Shown here one piece after another: positions 56,411 to 57,790 of a stretch of DNA of 57,790 nt; positions within the stretch are counted from its first letter, which is position 1, and the number at the start of each line of letters is the position of its first letter. The translations under genes were made by a program, and so were the position numbers. Below the pieces are notes generated by a model. That model saw nothing but the letters and a program-made list of their open reading frames with translations. It searched no databases and had not been told where the DNA came from. The stretch spans positions 1-57,790 of the forward strand of contig WRGY01000123.1 of NCBI GenBank assembly GCA_009786925.1. Reading direction: 5' to 3'. This stretch comes from Defluviitaleaceae bacterium (GTDB lineage Bacteria; Bacillota; Clostridia; Lachnospirales; WQUN01).

Positions 56411-57203
56411 CATTTCACAAAGCCGCAAGCTCTTTTTGCAAAAGAAAAAACGTCGTCATATAACCATCCGGGTTTGCCAGGTTTCGATTTTACTACTCAC
56501 TATCCTTCTTTGGGAGTCGCTCGCCAGGGTCGGCGTGATAGACAGCTTTATAATGAGCCAACCTACGCGGATTTTACGCACTATTTCAAATTTTCAAAAC
56601 AATAATTTAATTCATCATATAGGCGTTACGTTTTTTGAAACAATAATCGGCTTTTCTTTGGGTGTTTTGATTGGAATACTCATTGCCTTTGTACTGTGGT
56701 GGTCTGATTTTCTTGCAAAAATCGCCGACCCCTATCTTGTTGTAATAAACGCATTGCCAAAAATCGCCCTCGGACCCGTTATCATCATATGGGTGGGTGC
56801 AGGCACACAAGCCGTAATCGTAATGGCTCTGGCAATCTCCTTGGTTATCACCATCATGGAAATGTTAAACGGCTTCAAAAACGCAGATGCAGAACTTGTA
56901 AAAATGGCAAAGACTTTTGGGGCTAACCGTTTTCAAATTTTCACAAAAATAGTCTTTCCATATAATCTTCACACGCTTTTCAACTGCCTAAAAATCAATA
57001 TCGGACTAACGTTGGTTGGTGTCATCGCAGGAGAATTTCTTGTTTCGCGTGCGGGTCTGGGATACCTCATAGTGTATGGTGGTCAAGTTTTCCAGATGGA
57101 TTTGGTGATGACAAGCGTTATTATTTTGGCTGTACTTGCGGCTCTTTTATATCGACTTGTGGCACTTTTTGAGCATATCGTTATGAAATCCGTCTTAAAA
57201 TAA
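56403..57203 (+). CDS. ABC transporter permease, SsuC/ThiX type
   Basis: A 266-residue membrane protein with six helices. The EAA-like docking loop is ADAELVKMAKTFGANRFQIF. GLGYLIVYGGQVFQMDLV near the end is typical of the sulfonate/HMP group. AAAGGAGTTGGG upstream lies in the ATPase gene. Followed by the binding-protein gene after 13 bases. Confidence 0.93.
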   Translation: MYNISQSRKLFLQKKKRRHITIRVCQVSILLLTILLWESLARVGVIDSFIMSQPTRILRTISNFQNNNLIHHIGVTFFETIIGFSLGVLIGILIAFVLWWSDFLAKIADPYLVVINALPKIALGPVIIIWVGAGTQAVIVMALAISLVITIMEMLNGFKNADAELVKMAKTFGANRFQIFTKIVFPYNLHTLFNCLKINIGLTLVGVIAGEFLVSRAGLGYLIVYGGQVFQMDLVMTSVIILAVLAALLYRLVALFEHIVMKSVLK

Positions 57204-57216
57204 AGGAGGAAGCAAA

Positions 57217-57790
57217 ATGCTTAAAATTTTGTTTTGTGCAATCATTGCCGTTGGGTTACTCACTGCTTGCAGCAGCGAAGATGGAGACCTAGCGGTAGTC
57301 AGGCTAAGTGAAGTAACGCGCTCAGTATTTTACGCACCGCAGTATGCAGCCATAGAGCTGGGCTTTTTTGCAGATGAAGGCATCGAAATTGACCTAATCA
57401 CAAGTGATGGTGCAGACCGCGTTATGACCGCGCTACTGACAGGTGCGGCAGACATTGGATTTTCCGGCCCCGAAGCCACGATTTATGTGTTTAATGAAGG
57501 CCGCGCAGACCACGCAGTAGTCTTTGCACAGGTAACAAAACGTGACGGCTCATTCCTAATCGCCCGCGAGCCTATGCCAAATTTCCGGTGGCAAGACCTT
57601 AGCGGCAGTCATATTTTGCCGGGCCGACGTGGCGGGATGCCATTTATGGCATTAGAATATGTAGTGCGTAAAAACGGCTTAACCCCCGACGTAGACTTAG
57701 AGTTTGATAACTCCGTGGCATTTGCGGCTATGGTGGGTGCATTCTTAGGGGGGACAGCGGATTTCGTAACTTCGTATGTCACGGTACAGG
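57217..57790 (+). CDS. ABC importer substrate-binding lipoprotein, SsuA/THI5-like (cut by right edge)
   Basis: The first 191 codons of an NMT1/THI5-like binding protein, truncated by the window edge. A lipobox LLTAC and then SSEDGD end the signal peptide, so it is a surface lipoprotein. The mature start RLSEVTRSVFYAPQYAAIELGFF and EGIEIDL match the pyrimidine-precursor or sulfonate group, as does GAADIGFSGPEA. AAAGGAGGA precedes the ATG. The ligand, whether HMP/thiamine precursor, riboflavin-type or sulfonate, cannot be told. Confidence 0.9.
   Translation, partial: MLKILFCAIIAVGLLTACSSEDGDLAVVRLSEVTRSVFYAPQYAAIELGFFADEGIEIDLITSDGADRVMTALLTGAADIGFSGPEATIYVFNEGRADHAVVFAQVTKRDGSFLIAREPMPNFRWQDLSGSHILPGRRGGMPFMALEYVVRKNGLTPDVDLEFDNSVAFAAMVGAFLGGTADFVTSYVTVQ

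Overview
The window reads as chromosomal DNA of an anaerobic, probably spore-forming member of the Clostridia. The support is a SCIFF peptide with its radical SAM maturase, a TepA-type ClpP-like protease, a long Alu-domain SRP RNA, a single-chain glycyl-tRNA synthetase, a bifunctional AdhE, a Re-face citrate synthase, a sensory [FeFe]-hydrogenase-like protein, and Shine-Dalgarno sites of the GGAGG type almost everywhere. A closer family assignment cannot be made from the sequence alone. No phage, transposase, integrase or CRISPR array is visible.

Layout. 1-361: a leftward consensus promoter and the start of a structured RNA that runs off the left edge (an rRNA leader or a group II intron). 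0.4-7.1 kb: a metallo-beta-lactamase lipoprotein, a NUDIX hydrolase with a small membrane protein, the SRP RNA diverging from adhE, a small-molecule kinase, tepA and cysE. 7.1-15.0 kb: one leftward operon holding a hydrogenase-like sensor fused to a hybrid histidine kinase, an aconitase-family hydratase, Re-citrate synthase and isocitrate dehydrogenase, that is, the oxidative half TCA route to 2-oxoglutarate under an apparent redox or H2 sensor. 15.0-17.3 kb: bioY with a BirA-type operator, divergent from a Na/Pi cotransporter that seems to start at AUU. 17.3-22.5 kb: an AlkZ/YcaQ-like glycosylase, a GH51 arabinofuranosidase, a small unknown protein and aat, then glyQS.

22.5-30.7 kb: two tightly coupled leftward gene groups, ABC-F/mltG and patatin/LCP/MocR-like regulator/CheB-like esterase/GNAT. 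The second has several degenerate signalling proteins. 30.8-33.9 kb: an AAA ATPase (DUF4143) divergent from an orphan flagellin with tandem sigma-D and sigma-A promoters. 33.9-43.4 kb: uxaC with a coupled 19-codon upstream ORF, then a carbohydrate locus of NagZ-type GH3, PIG-L deacetylase, solute-binding lipoprotein and two permeases, with a divergent AraC regulator, then an orphan ATP-grasp enzyme.

43.5-50.4 kb: a 4TM holin-like protein, an Lhr-like helicase, an unsecreted GH5 glucanase, the scfA/scfB SCIFF pair, a DHH phosphoesterase and an Ig-like/membrane/TPR protein. 50.4-57.8 kb: addB, a MalY/PatB aminotransferase, a class A beta-lactamase-like lipidless secreted hydrolase, and the first three genes of a SsuA/ThiY-type ABC importer cut by the right edge.

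Themes that tie the genes together are mixed-acid/ethanol fermentation with H2-linked control, plant and amino-sugar polymer breakdown inside the cell, and cell-envelope maintenance. Genes are packed tightly, with many ATGA overlaps. In three places a hairpin covers the ribosome site or start codon of the next gene.
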